From Calonectria ilicicola (lineage: Eukaryota > Ascomycota > Sordariomycetes > Hypocreales > Nectriaceae), in the NCBI GenBank assembly GCA_020809705.1, contig CP085832.1, forward strand, positions 2,542,001-2,606,000: a DNA stretch of 64,000 bases, written 5' to 3'. Below the pieces are notes generated by a model that was not told the origin of the DNA, searched no databases, and worked only from the letters and a program-made list of their open reading frames with translations. The position numbers were made by a program, and so were the translations under genes. Shown here in pieces: positions 10,770-22,295 of the stretch (within the stretch, counting starts at the first letter, position 1; each line of letters opens with the position of its first letter).

Positions 10770-13085
10770 CGTGGCTATTAGTGTAATCTATGCAGCCGGT
10801 TCTTGGTTTACGGCATCATGCTCCCTCCTCTGCCTACTCGATAATCAAGTGTTTGAACACAGATAGACAAATAGATAAGCTCGGAATTATATGCTTTTGC
10901 GCACGCGTACATATCCTGATACGCTACGTAGACTAGGTTATGCCCTGCCCCTGGCCGTGTTACAAACCAGAGCATCACTTCCCTTGTTGGAGGGGATCGA
11001 CTGAGCCAAAACTCTTCACAGCCATTTGTCCGACAAGAAGAGCTCGGATCCCGGTTCCGGCCCACGTGTTCATTTAGCAAAGCAGCAGGCAACAGGGAAA
11101 AGAATAAAGTCGAACAGACCAAGAGGAAGTAAAAAGCAATTCACGGTTAGAAGGGGTTCAAGGACTGGGGCGGATGCACAATTTGGAGATGGGTGGCCCC
11201 TCATCGCAAAAACTCGGAGAGAAGGCCGCGACCTTGCGGCATGCAGTGGACGAGTCAGGCGAGCCGTCAGCTCACGCCATGCCTGAATAGGGACATGACC
11301 CCTCACTCCGAGGGCATTTTTGGAGTTTGTTCGACTGTTAGTCTGCTAGCCTCTTAGTCTCCCGGTGGTAAAATACCCTTGGAAAGGGCGTAGAATGTCG
11401 AGGTGCTTGGCAGGCGGGCGGGCGTTGCTGGGATAAGATATTTCCCAAGCTCCCGGTCCTGCGCCTTTCGTTTCTTCCCATTGGAAGGTCCACACCTGAT
11501 CGGACGGGGTCATGTTCAAACTGGTGACTGGTGCGTAGCCTCTGCAACCATATGGAGTAATTCTCCACCTGTGCCAATTCTCCCTCCCTCCGCCTTTTCG
11601 CACCCCGGCTGGCCCTCTCCCCATCCCCCGGCTCCCCCAGACTATCGTTTTATTGACTCGTTCGTTTTTACCCCGCGTGGAGTGCGGGCGATGCTAGGTT
11701 TCCCCGGAGGCTGGGCAGGCCGGGGTTCGTGTTCAACAAGCTGGTGGTGGTGTGCTGGCTGAATAGCTGAGTTTGATACCGATTCTCTTCCCCAGACAGG
11801 TCAAGGATGTGAGAAAGAAATCAGCCACCAGGCTAGCGAGCCGTCTAGAGACATGAACTACGAGGTATATGACCAATGCAAATTTTGAGGGAAATAGCGG
11901 AGCCGTTCAGGTCGGCGAAGTTCCGTTTTCGAGCGATGGTGGTTGAAAGAGCGTTGGTCGGAACGACGAACATACATGGGAGACCCCTACCATGGGCCGT
12001 TAAAACATGCAATTGTACGTACGTGTATCGTGCAGGCGAGTCTGGCTAAATCTCATGGAAGAGGTATAGTTTGGCGTAAGCTGTTGGGTGACTGTTAGTC
12101 ACACTGGTGTAAGTCAACCACCTCCGTACGAGCTTAGAGCCTGGGACGAGGTCTTCATCAGTTAGACGAGATGCCGTGCTCAGTTACCGTCACCGTCGTC
12201 GACCCAAGCCATCAATAGTCTTTGCCGGCTTGGAGAAATAGCTCCTCTTTGTGGCGCTTTGAAGAGGGAAGTTGTGCCGTGACTGCCAATGACAGCCATG
12301 ACATTTGGCTAAGACACAAAGTTCGTTCATGTCGTTGCGTCGGCCTTCTTCCCGTGTGGCTTCCCTTGGTGGTCCCTCCGCACCCCCCACGACAAGCCAC
12401 TAAAAAAAAATGGCATCGTAATGGAGAAATGACGGCTTAGCCCACGGTTCGTTTTCTTTTTTTCTTTATTTTGTTCTCCCGGGCCCGGAAACTGCAGATC
12501 GGGTGGGTTTTACCGCGGCAGAGCCGCAACTTAAGACACGTCCCACTTCCGACTCCAGGTCCTCCTCCTGTCTGTTGGAGAGGATTGCGGGGAGCATACA
12601 ACGGGCAGCGGCATCTGGGTAAGCTACCTATGTTAATTGAGATGCGAAACCGATGGTGGTCGGCAGCTAACCTAATCGACCTTAGTATTCGGGCCTTTAA
12701 GGTTGTGTCGCTGCCGCCATGTGCAGCCTATAGCCGAGGGGGTGGTGTCGTCAAGTCTAAGTTGCCTCCATCCCCACATCTGCACCATGCCTTGTTCAGC
12801 CGTCAAGGGAAAAGGAAAAAATTTAAAAAATTTAATGGAATCCAACGATCAAACCGCATCCAACTAAGACATTATCGCAAAATGCAGGCTAGCGCACCAA
12901 TTTCCCCCACATGGCAGCCCGAGTCTTCCCCAATCCAACCTCGGCCATGATCCAGATCTCGCTAAAGAGGCGGCAAACGTGAGAGAGTCATGAACCGGAG
13001 GAGTCGAGCCAATCACGTTTGCTTCATCACTCATCGCAACTGTCACGCTACCATCTTCGCTGCAACGTCTACGACGCCCACGACG

Positions 13086-13087
<2 letters not shown>

Positions 13088-13116
<29 letters not shown>
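13088..13116. repeat. (CA)n microsatellite
   Basis: An uninterrupted CA dinucleotide run of about 14 units lies in the upstream region of the sugar transporter gene. It could be length-polymorphic among strains. Confidence 0.95.
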
Positions 13117-13119
<3 letters not shown>

Positions 13120-13357
13120 TTCGCTATTTCCCTCTACCCCCGGCACACGTTCAGCCCAGAGCTAGCACGCAAAAGGGAGCAGGCTTCGGACGTTGGCATC
13201 CATCATCCATGTCGTGTGGTCCCGGCTGCATTGCTCACGACAAATTCGCATCCCCGCAACGCGCCTTGGTCCCAACTGGGGTTAGGTGCTTGTCGAGCAG
13301 TCGCATCACATCGCTCACAGTCAACTCAAAGCTATCGTTTCCTCCCTTCTCTTCGAT

Positions 13358-13609
13358 CCCCGGCCCCGGTTTCCCCGCCCGCCTCTGGTCTTAGTCCCAG
13401 TCTTGGCCCTGGTCTAGGCCGTCTACGGACATCCCATCACAGAGGGCCACGGTCCATGGGTCGTCCTCGTGGTCAATTCTCCAGGATTCGGCACTAAAAA
13501 AAATCAATCCGGCCTTGATTATCCAATGGTGGCATCGACATTATTCCAGACAGCCCAGGACCATTCCCACTCTCCTCTCATCCCCACGCGAAGCCATTCC
13601 CCCCTGGGG
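13358..13609. promoter_or_regulatory. Cluster of CreA/CRE-1-type motifs upstream of the sugar transporter
   Basis: The carbon-catabolite repressor CreA binds SYGGRG (reverse complement CYCCRS). Matches are seen at 13358-13363, 13364-13369 and 13373-13378 (three in 21 bp), at 13582-13587 and at 13604-13609 (CTGGGG). They lie about 505-755 bp before the transporter ATG. Such short degenerate motifs occur often by chance in GC-rich DNA. The tight spacing and the nature of the gene make glucose repression a reasonable inference, not a demonstrated one. Confidence 0.3.
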
Positions 13610-14113
13610 TTTCCCCGTCTCTTCCCCTGCCATTACCACACTCGTTCCGTCTGCCCACCTGCCGACTGGCCCAGAAAGTCGGTTGCCGAAGTTGGGGTTA
13701 TAAAATAACGGCCTTGGATCCCCCCAAATTTTGCCTTTGTCAGTTTAATTACCCCTCACACGCAATCCTCCTCCCTCCTCAGCTCAAGTCTTGATAAACA
13801 CCCAGCGGTCCCCTGCTGCGCGTGTCTCTTCAAGACTTGCTCTTCCCTCTCTCTCTATCCCACCCTCCCTCTGCTTCACACTCAGCTCCCATCGCTGTTG
13901 TGCAAGGCACTTGAAGAGAAATCACGTTGCATTCGGCTTTGTCTTAACAACGGCACTTGAGGTCCGTTGAGTGGAGACATCAACTAAGAAAGACCCCACA
14001 GATAGCCCGAGTGGCAGTCATATTTCTCCAATCTCCCAATCCCATTTTCAATCTCCTTCTCAATCCTCTTTGCATTTGATCCGGTTTGATCTTCCCAGTT
14101 ATCCTCTCCCATC

Positions 14114-16133
14114 ATGGCTGAGGACAAAGTCAACCCGGCTGTCTCAGCGACGCCGGACGACGCTCACATCGCCTCGGATCCCAGCAAGACCCACGCAAGC
14201 ATCATTGACCATGCTCGCGCCGCCACCGAGAAGGAGCACAAGATGACCCTCAAAGAGGGAATCAAGCTCTACCCCAAGGCAATTGCTTGGAGTCTCATCA
14301 TTTCTACTTGCATTGTCATGGAAGGCTTTGACATTAGTTTGGTCAACAATTTCTGTACGCTCTCACCAACCAATGATGATTCCCAGAAAAAGGAAGAAAA
14401 AAAAAGTTCATGTTTTTCGCTAACCTCCTATGACAATAGATGCTTTCCCTCAGTGGAACAGAAAGTACGGTGAACTTACTGCTGATGGCACGTATGAAGT
14501 TCCTGCTTCATGGCAGGCTGGTCTGAGTAATGTAGGTTGAATCCACGTCATCCGCCCGCCACCCGCGGAAAAAAACCCTGCGCTAGCAGAACTGAAGTTA
14601 ATCTCGTACATGCTAGGGTGCCAACTGCGGCTCCATTATTGGTCTCTTCATCAACGGTTGGGTGTCTGAGCGCTTCGGATACCGCTACACCATTATCGCC
14701 TGCCTTGTCTGGCTCGCCGGCTGCATCACCATCTTCTTCACTGCCCAGAATGTCCAGGCCCTTCTCGCCGCCGAAATACTGTGTGGAATTCCGTGGGGAA
14801 TCTTCCAGACTATTACGATTACCTATGCCTCCGAGGTGTGCCCGGTCGCGCTCCGTGGTTACCTGACCACCTACGTCAACTTTTGCTGGGGTGTCGGCCA
14901 GGAGATTGGTATTGGTATCATCTACGCCATGCTGGACCGCGAGGATGAGTGGGCCTACCGCATTCCCTACGCCTTGCAGTGGATTTGGCCCCTTCCCCTC
15001 GGCCTTGCCATCTATTTCGCTCCCGAGTCCCCCTGGTGGCTGGTCCGTAAGGGTCGCCTGGACGAGGCTAAGAAGTCTCTTATTCGATTGACTAGCGTCG
15101 ACCGCGATACCGACTTTGACCCTGATGAGACCATTGCCATGATGGTTCACACCACTGCTCTTGAGGAGAAGATCACTGCTGGTGCATCGTACTGGGACTG
15201 CTTCAAGGGTGTTGACCTTCGCCGTACCGAGATTGTGTGCATGGTCTGGGCTATTCAGAACCTCAGTGGAAACTCATTCTCCAACTACTCCACCTATTTC
15301 CTAAAGCAGGCTGGTCTTTCTGACCGCGACTCCTACGCCTTCGCTCTCGGACAGTACGGAATCAACATGGTCGGTGTCTTTGGTGCTTGGGGTCTGATGA
15401 CTCTGGGTATTGGTCGTCGATCTTTGTATGTGTGGGGTCTCGCTGGTCTCACTACCATGCTGTTCATCCTGGGTTTCCTCGGTCTTGTGCCTGATTCGCA
15501 CCGTACCCAGGGCTCGCTTGCCACAGGAAGTATCATGATGGGCTGGGCTCTCGTCTACCAGCTTACCGTTGGTACTGTCGCCTACTCACTTGTTGGTGAG
15601 ATGTCATCTCGTCGTCTCCAGATCAAGACTGTTGTGCTGGGCCGAAACCTTTAGTAAGTCCATCTCCAGCTATTTCCTTCTGCCCAATTCTTTGACCAAT
15701 TGTCAATGTGGTCGTTGGCTCAGATCGCTAACAATTTTTTTTTTTACAGCAACGTTGTTGGTATCATCAATGGTGTTTTGACCCCATACATGCTCAACCC
15801 TACCGCCTGGAACTGGAGCAACTATGCCGGTTTCTTCTGGGTAAGTAAAGTGCCAACCGCGCACCGCCAAGACAAGGTTCAAGAGAAAAAAGCTAACCGA
15901 CAACAAAGGGTGGCATCGCTTTCCTGTGCCTCATCTACTCATACTTCCGACTCCCCGAGCCAAAGGGTCGAACTTTTGCCGAACTTGACGTGCTTTTCGA
16001 GCGTCGCATCCCAGCCAGGAAGTTTGCAGAGACCGAAGTCAACGTTTTCCACGAAGCCGTCGAAGAAAAGGTTATGGACGATTACGAGAAGGTTGGTGTC
16101 ACAACATTGGAAAAGAGCCGCGGCGAAGCGTAA
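14114..16133 (+). CDS. MFS sugar transporter, alpha-glucoside/maltose permease type (five exons)
   Basis: Exons 14114..14354, 14440..14531, 14617..15653, 15750..15840 and 15909..16133 join in frame to 561 residues; all introns are GT..AG. It belongs to the major facilitator sugar/H+ symporter family (PF00083) of the plasma membrane. Diagnostic segments are Glu-Gly-Phe-Asp-Ile-Ser-Leu in TM1, Arg-Phe-Gly-Tyr-Arg after TM2, Pro-Glu-Ser-Pro-Trp-Trp-Leu near residue 248 before the central loop, and Pro-Glu-Pro-Lys-Gly-Arg-Thr-Phe-Ala-Glu-Leu-Asp after the last TM. The Phe-Glu-Arg-Arg-Ile-Pro-Ala-Arg-Lys-Phe tail and the long hydrophilic N-terminus fit yeast MAL-type alpha-glucoside permeases. Substrate (maltose, sucrose, trehalose or similar) cannot be fixed from sequence. 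No neighbouring glucosidase or regulator gene is present. The ATG has a good context after a pyrimidine-rich leader. Confidence 0.9.
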
Positions 16134-17080
16134 ATTTTGGGGATTTAACGAGAACTAGGGTATGTGAGGAGGCGTCCTCGCGCAGGTGCGTGCTAGCATA
16201 ATGAGGGGTGCAACGAGATCGATGCAGGCGAGATGGCAGCATGGCGATATCTCGGATCTTTGTCGGGATTGAATAGGCTATGTATGCCGTGTGGTCGCAT
16301 GCATCCGCGCCAGGGCGGTAGTTGTGCTGCATGACCATGACGCCGGGGTTGGACGATTGAATCATGACCACCATAATGACGATAATAAAACAAATTTTGA
16401 CTACATAAATTCATATTACCATGTGCATGCATGTGATGTGTTGACGCAATGTACCGGATCTGATAACGAGCTGAATTGAGTTCGCAGCAGCGTAAACGTG
16501 TCTTGCTGGACCGGGCCGGTCAGGGCATCGAAATGGGACCGGCATCGTACTGGGGGCGGCGGCAGAGTGGCACTAGAAACCGAACGGGCGCTTCCAAGCA
16601 TGTTGGTGACGGAATAAATGCCACAGGATATATCTGGTTTGTCCCAAAACGGCTATAAGAGTCAGAACAAACTAGGTAGATATACAAATAAATAAATAAT
16701 CATTGCTATAAATAAATAACTATTTTTTTTTCTTTGATTTGGTTTAGTGTATTAGGTTTCTTGATGCAACTCTACGATGGCGTGTTCGCGGAGCCGATCT
16801 GGAAGGGTGCCAGAGGCAGAACAGCTCAGGCAAGGAGGGGCCATATAATGCAAGGAAAGGGAGCTAGCAAGGCTTGAGCGTGGTAGCGGAGGCATTATTA
16901 GCTGGATTGGCGCTGGCCCGTATCCGGATTTGTTAGAGAAGCGGAGGAAGCGCTAGAACTGGACGGAGGCGACAAGAGCTAAAAAGAGGGTCCTGGAGGC
17001 GACAGTGTGGCAGATGGCCCCGAACTGGAGCCGGTCGGGCACCCGGAGCATACCGGAGCAGGCGAGAATTGAGGAAAGAT

Positions 17081-17096
17081 TGTGTGTGTGTGTGTG
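17081..17096. repeat. (TG)n microsatellite
   Basis: Eight TG units, followed by imperfect TG/CATG repeats to about 17110. It lies in intergenic DNA. Confidence 0.9.
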
Positions 17097-18394
17097 CATG
17101 TGTGCATGTGGGCAAAAAGGTGAATTCAAGCTGGACAAAAAGCAAGGAAAGCGGTCTTGAGCTTCCGCCGAAGCGGATACGGTGTACAGAAAAGTGGCCT
17201 TACGAAGGTGTGGAAGCGAAGAATTGGGTCATGGCATGAGAAATCGTACAATGGATGAGCAAGACTAGGTAGGCTCGGCGCAAAGCAAAGAAGGACTGGA
17301 TGGGACCTAGGGCAGAGGCGACTTGCTTCGGCGGCGGCTTGCTTCTCCAGAATGAATGTCTCTCCAGTTGCTCCAGAGGTACTAGGACTATGCAAAAGGG
17401 AAAAAGATGAACGTGCGCAATGTATCTGGTCCACTCGAGAGAGCGCGCTGACGATGGCACGGCGATGGCCTTGTTTCAAAAGGGCAAGATCCCTGAAACA
17501 AAAAACCCTGCGTGCCCAAAGATTGCAGCTCGTTTAGGATCGAGGTTGACCGGGCAGTGCGGGATAGGCCGCTCGTTGGTAGGAAACGGGGGCCATGGAC
17601 AAAAGGAAGCCAAAATGTGGATTGTCATATGGCATGGATGGGTTTATGGAGACATGGCTGGACTGGGCTGGCCTCCCGTCCGGCCGCTTCAGGCGCGCCA
17701 GTCAGCAGTTATCCGCGTGAAAGAGGATGAAGAGAAGGAGGAGGGGGGGGAGTGAGGTCCGGTCTTCGCTGCGCAGAGGCACGGGGGCCCGGTTAGAATT
17801 GACGTTTCGAGTGCGGATGCTGTTACTGATGCGTTTCTTTTTTCTTATTCAGTATTTTGCGCAGCGACCACGCCGATGTCCGATGTCCGGGGTAGCCCCA
17901 CCGGCATTTCGCATGTGCCCACAGGTGCTCACTTACTCACCTTGATGCCTGGGTGGTCGGTCGGCTGCCAATGGCCGTCGTGCAAGGGGGGGAAAGCCCG
18001 CGTAGCAATCCCAGTCACCATCCCACGCACGCTGGGCCATCTGGCTGCTCCATCTGGTTGCTCGACGGCGTCTCGGGGCACATGTCTGGTGGATGCTGTG
18101 CTGGTGTGGGGCGTCCCTCAGGACCTCAGTGCCCCTCGAACCACATTCCGGCCCGCCATTGGCCTCGAGCTCCCTTCCCTTGCCAACCTGGGCTCCGTGC
18201 AACTCCGATCGCCCAGATGGCCGAAAGGTGGGCGAGGTGGGCGAGGTGGGAGGTGAGCTAGGCCAGGGAAGGAGCAACAGACACACACACACGCACATTC
18301 GCATTGGCATTGCAGCACCACACTTTGTTACTCACCTCCACGCATCGCATTGCCTCACGGCCCTCACCTTACCCACCTGCCGCCGCCGCCCACC

Positions 18395-18520
18395 ACACTT
18401 TACCTTCCCTCCTCCCTCCGCCCTCCCCCCTTCTCTTTTTTATCTCCCATTCCTCCCTCCTCTTTTTCCCTCCTCTCTTCCTTCCCTTCCATCTCTCTCA
18501 TCACCATCCCATCCTCCACC
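18395..18520 (+). promoter_or_regulatory. C+T-rich leader of the aspartate aminotransferase gene
   Basis: The roughly 125 bp before the ATG is almost entirely C and T on the plus strand, with runs of CCTCC, CTTTTT and TCCCTCC. Pyrimidine-rich tracts immediately upstream of the start are characteristic of highly expressed filamentous-fungal housekeeping genes, where they are associated with transcription start selection. Confidence 0.55.
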
Positions 18521-20190
18521 ATGCTGTCCTCCGTCCGTGTCGCCAGCCGCCAGGCTGCTTTCCGCCCCGCCCGCCTCAGCATCATCCGCGCTGCTTCCAC
18601 CTGGGCCAACGTTGCCCAGGGCCCTCCTGTATGAACTTTCCCACGCCAATTGGCCTTCACTCCTTCTGATCAATGCTAACATGTTGTAGGATGTAAGTCA
18701 ATGCTTATGCCTGAAAGCTTCACGAGAGCTTCGTTGCTAATCAATTGCTTGTTTCCCCTCCCTTACAGGCCATTCTGGGTACGTTTTTTATGCCAATTTT
18801 TTTTTTAACTCCGTTCCCCCGGATGCAAAACACCTCACCTTAACAACCAATTGGCGCTAACGCACCCTCTTTAGGTATCACCGAAGCTTTCAAGGCCGAC
18901 AAGTTCGAGAAGAAGATCAACCTTGGTATGTTCGCCCTCCTTCACCCCGCAATCTCGATCCCACCTCGATATATCATGACATGAGTCAACACAAACCCCA
19001 TCGCTCCACCCATGGTCTGACTTTGTACGACCCACAGGTGTCGGTGCTTACCGTGACGATGCTGGAAAGCCCTACGTTCTCCCCTCCGTCCGCGAGGCTG
19101 AGAAGAAGGTCGTCGACGGCAAGCTGAACAAGGAGTACGCCGGCATCACTGGTGTTCCCGAGTTCGCTCCCGCCGCCGCCAAGCTTGCCTACGGCCCCGA
19201 GAACCCGGCCCTCGAGCGCATTGCCATTACCCAGACCATCTCCGGTACTGGTGCCCTCCGTGTCGGTGCTGCCTTCCTCGAGAAGTTCTACCCCGGCGAG
19301 AAGAAGATCTACATCCCTACCCCCTCGTGGGCTAACCACAAGGCTGTCTTCAACCACGCCGGCCTCGAGGTTGAGCAGTACCGCTACTACGACAAGAAGA
19401 CCATTGGTCTTGACTTTGAGGGTCTGATCGCCGATGTCCAGAACGCCCCCAACGGCAGCGTCTTCCTCTTCCACGCCTGCGCCCACAACCCTACCGGTGT
19501 TGACCCCACCCAGGAGCAGTGGAAGCAGATCTCCAATGTTGTCAAGGAGAAGGGACACTTCGCCTTCTTCGACATGGCCTACCAGGGCTTTGCCAGCGGT
19601 GACTGCGACAAGGATGCTTTCGCCGTCCGCCACTTTGTCGAGGAGGGCCACAACATTGCCCTCTGCCAGTCTTTCGCCAAGAACATGGTGAGTCGCATTT
19701 ACAACAGAAATCAAAATGTGCGGTGCTAATTAGAATTCAGGGTCTCTACGGTGAGCGTATTGGTGCCTTCTCCCTCGTCTGCGCCGATGTCGAGGAGAAG
19801 AAGCGTGTCGACTCTCAGCTCAAGATTCTCATCCGCCCTCTGTACTCCAACCCTCCCATCCACGGTGCCCGCATCGCCTCCGAGATCCTGACCAACCCTA
19901 CCCTCCACAAGCAGTGGCTCGGTGAGGTCAAGGAGATGGCTGACCGCATCATCACCATGCGTGCCCTCCTCAAGGAGAACCTCGAGAAGCTCGGCTCCAA
20001 GCAGGACTGGTCCCACATCACCAGCCAGATTGGTATGTTCGCCTATACTGGCCTTAGTGCTGAGGAGATGGACCGTCTTGCCAAGGAGTTCTCCGTCTAC
20101 GCTACCAAGGACGGCCGTATCTCCGTTGCCGGTATCACCACTGGCAACGTTGGCCGCCTTGCTGAGGCCATCTACGCCATCCGTGGTTAA
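18521..20190 (+). CDS. Mitochondrial aspartate aminotransferase (six exons, two of them microexons)
   Basis: Exons 18521..18628, 18690..18692, 18769..18778, 18875..18925, 19038..19687 and 19741..20190 give 423 residues, the normal length. The enzyme is PLP-dependent (fold type I, class I) and interconverts aspartate/2-oxoglutarate and oxaloacetate/glutamate in the malate-aspartate shuttle. The first ~28 residues are Arg/Ala/Ser-rich without acids, a mitochondrial presequence. Family landmarks are [31 protein letters not shown], and the Schiff-base Lys (K272) in Ser-Phe-Ala-Lys-Asn-Met. Exon 2 is only three nucleotides (GAT). It supplies the Asp of Gly-Pro-Pro-Asp-x-Ile-Leu-Gly, conserved to animal GOT2. 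Exon 3 is 10 nt. The short 5' exons and a pyrimidine-rich promoter suggest a strongly expressed, intron-dependent gene. Confidence 0.95.
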
Positions 20191-20644
20191 ACAATGTTAA
20201 AAAAGTAAAATTGCCGATGCACGGGTGTGAAGGTGGCCCGGGCAAGCTAGATAGCGCCTTGTCTGGCCCCTCCCCCGGAAATAAGGAGATGGGAATAGCT
20301 TGATGAGAATCCATAATAAACCGGGAATGTCGGTCTGGGATGGACTGCAAATACCCCAAAGTATCTAGCCTGGGCCAGGGTGTAGATACCCTTGGCCTGG
20401 TAAAAGTAGGCAGATGAAACGAAAAATCAATGTACGATCATAAACATATTTCCGGGTTGATTATCTATCGTGAGCTTAATCTATGTAATTGCGATATAAA
20501 CAGGGGTATAAGTAGATAAAGATGATAAGAAGGAAAAGAAATAGTATGACCAGTGTTGAAATTGAACAGGCATGATGATGAGATGACAATTTCGGTCGGA
20601 TCTGACATTTCTGGAAAACGCCCGGCCAGAAGCAGTACCACTCC
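20191..20644. other. Convergent 3' intergenic region
   Basis: 454 bp between the stop codons of two convergent genes (aspartate aminotransferase + and the coiled-coil gene -). Parts are AT-rich, as expected for overlapping 3' UTRs and poly(A) signals. I see no gene. Confidence 0.6.
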
Positions 20645-21758
20645 TCAGCTCAGTTTTAGTCGATCAAGGTCACCTTGGACATCGTCCATCTGCCGGCCCA
20701 TTTCGCGATAGACACGGGACATCTCCTTCATCATCCTCTGCTTGCCCTCGCCACCGTCGACTCCAACACCGTACTCGCCAAGCTCGGCCCTTAGTCCACG
20801 AATGCGCTCCTCGGCGCGGAACCTAGCATCTCGCAAGTGTGAGGCATAGTTCTTGAGCGCCTCGACAGCCTCGGGGGTGTAGACGTCCCGGCGAACGGCA
20901 GCGGCGGCGATGGCAGCACTGGCATCGTGCTGCTGAGCCTCAAGGTTGGCTTCTGTGGCGCGCAGCTCCAGGCTGCGGGCGACATGGCCATGCTTCCCCT
21001 CGAGGGCGCGGACGAGGTGGGCGAGCGCCTGCGTGGAGGCGTGGAGGAGGGTCGTCAAAGCGGTGAGGGCGCGGAGCCGGTCGGCGGCTAGAGACGACTG
21101 CGCGGCAGCGAGCTCGTTGCGGAGAGAGGTGAGGGTCTGGGGGAGGGCGGCAATGTGGCGGTGGAGGTAGGACGGGTTCGTGGCTGGGTGGGCGATGCGG
21201 GCGAGGCTCAGGGCCGAGGAGCGCAGCGTGGTGGCGATGAGCGGCGCGAGCGTCGGGAGGAGGGTTTCGATGTCGGAGAGGGGCGGGTGGGCGAAGAGCA
21301 GCTCAAGGTCGTCCTGGGGAAGCGGCGGAGCGTCGGGGTCGAGGAGTGGGGGGAGGACCAGAAGAAGGTCTATGAGAGGCTCTGGCAGCTCTAGCTGCTG
21401 TCTGTGTCTCCCGGATTGCGCTTCTTGCTGGTGATGTGGACGCAGGCGAGTCGTCCTCGAGGCTGGGTTCGGGTCCGTGGGTGTTGCAATTGCAATGGTT
21501 CGAGTGAGGAGGTGATGCTTTGCTGCCGTCAACCGACGACGGTCTAACTCCTGCAGCCAAACACAGTCAATTAGCCACCTATCATCAACGCTAGCATGTA
21601 AGACGTACCTCTCGAACTGCGGCCCGCTCCCTGCCCGCAGGGATCTCTTTTGACGTCCCATCCGAGTTGAGAACGACGTGGGTTAATTTCTTGTAGAGGT
21701 TTGCAAAGTCTGGGTTGTTTTGGAGGATGGCCTCGTCCACAGGCGGGAATGTTGCCAT
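20645..21758 (-). CDS. Coiled-coil protein, possibly HAUS augmin subunit 4-like (two exons)
   Basis: Exons 21758..21609 and 21550..20645 give 351 residues. The 58-nt intron has a GTACGT donor and CTGCAG acceptor, and splicing is phase 0 (Arg-Glu to Glu-Leu-Asp). The protein opens with Met-Ala-Thr-Phe-Pro-Pro-Val-Asp-Glu-Ala-Ile-Leu and an Asn-Pro-Asp-Phe-Ala-Asn-Leu-Tyr helix. The remainder is Ala/Leu/Arg/Glu-rich and predicted to be helical, with heptad-like leucines and a strongly charged C-terminal helix. There is no catalytic motif. The N-terminal pattern and overall size resemble fungal proteins annotated as HAUS4-type augmin subunits, which recruit gamma-tubulin to spindle microtubules; I hold this only tentatively. 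Third codon positions are very GC-rich. It is divergent from the bL28m gene across 537 bp. Confidence 0.7.
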
Positions 21759-22295
21759 GGTGGGCTGTGTTTCAATGCTGTAAACACCAAAAATAAAAAT
21801 AAAAATGAAAAATGAAAAAGTAATAAAGGTTCCCCCCCTTCCCTACAAATGCAGGTAGGTGTTATACAACTTGCTGGACCGCCTTTAGCTGGTGGTGGTT
21901 GGTGGGGTGTTTTTCGCGAACACCACACGCAATCACCTGATTGGCAGAGTCCCTCCCCACCCCCCGCCCAAGCTTTCTTGAACAAACCCGCCGGCGCCGG
22001 AACATCACCAGCTTCCGGGCAATTCAGCGTCCCATGCCAAAATTCTCCCCCAAGCCGGGCCATTGCCAGCATCAGGTGTGAGACGATCAGCGCATTTTGG
22101 ACGGGAGCCGGACCGCGCTCAATCCCTCATCCATTTTCTGGCCCCAATTGAGGCCAATGCCTCGCCGTTGATTCGATTGCATCGTTTAACCACCCCCGCC
22201 TCGACGTCAAACTCGCCCGATCCGAGTTGGAAATTTTCGAAACAAAAAATAGGCCGTCCCCCAAAGGCCTCACACGACACATACACACCAACACC
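21759..22295. promoter_or_regulatory. Bidirectional promoter region
   Basis: The two start codons lie 537 bp apart and face outward (coiled-coil gene -, mitochondrial ribosomal gene +), so this interval should hold both promoters. It contains ATTGG/CCAAT-type pentamers and an A+T-rich patch near 21782-21825 close to the minus-strand start. No ORF here is convincing. Confidence 0.55.

Larger units (their letters stand above)
10770..14113. other. Long region upstream of the sugar transporter gene
   Basis: About 3.3 kb without a convincing gene. It contains a (CA)n microsatellite near 13088-13116, a pyrimidine-rich leader from about 13560 to 14110 and a cluster of CreA-like motifs (separate entry). 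Short ORFs on both strands have no recognisable domains. Long upstream regions are common for regulated fungal transporters; part may be transcribed leader. Confidence 0.5.
16134..18520. other. Intergenic region between the sugar transporter and aspartate aminotransferase
   Basis: 2.4 kb with no supported gene. It contains a (TG)n run at 17081-17096, an (AC)n run at 18281-18292, a short 9-bp tandem (GGTGGGCGA-like) near 18229-18255, and a strongly C+T-rich leader just before the aminotransferase start. Short ORFs here have no recognisable domains. Confidence 0.5.

Noticed and set aside
14548..15150. 200-codon minus-strand ORF opposite the sugar transporter
   Set aside because: Antisense shadow of a well-supported coding exon and intron; composition is typical of an antisense artefact.
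14114..16133. Maltose-utilisation gene cluster around the sugar transporter
   Set aside because: No alpha-glucosidase or Zn2Cys6 activator is adjacent; the transporter stands alone in the window.
18986..19714. 242-codon minus-strand ORF opposite the aspartate aminotransferase
   Set aside because: It mirrors the codon bias of the real gene (C/G-ending codons give a stop-poor antisense frame) and its translation is a Val/Leu/Gly-rich artefact without a domain.
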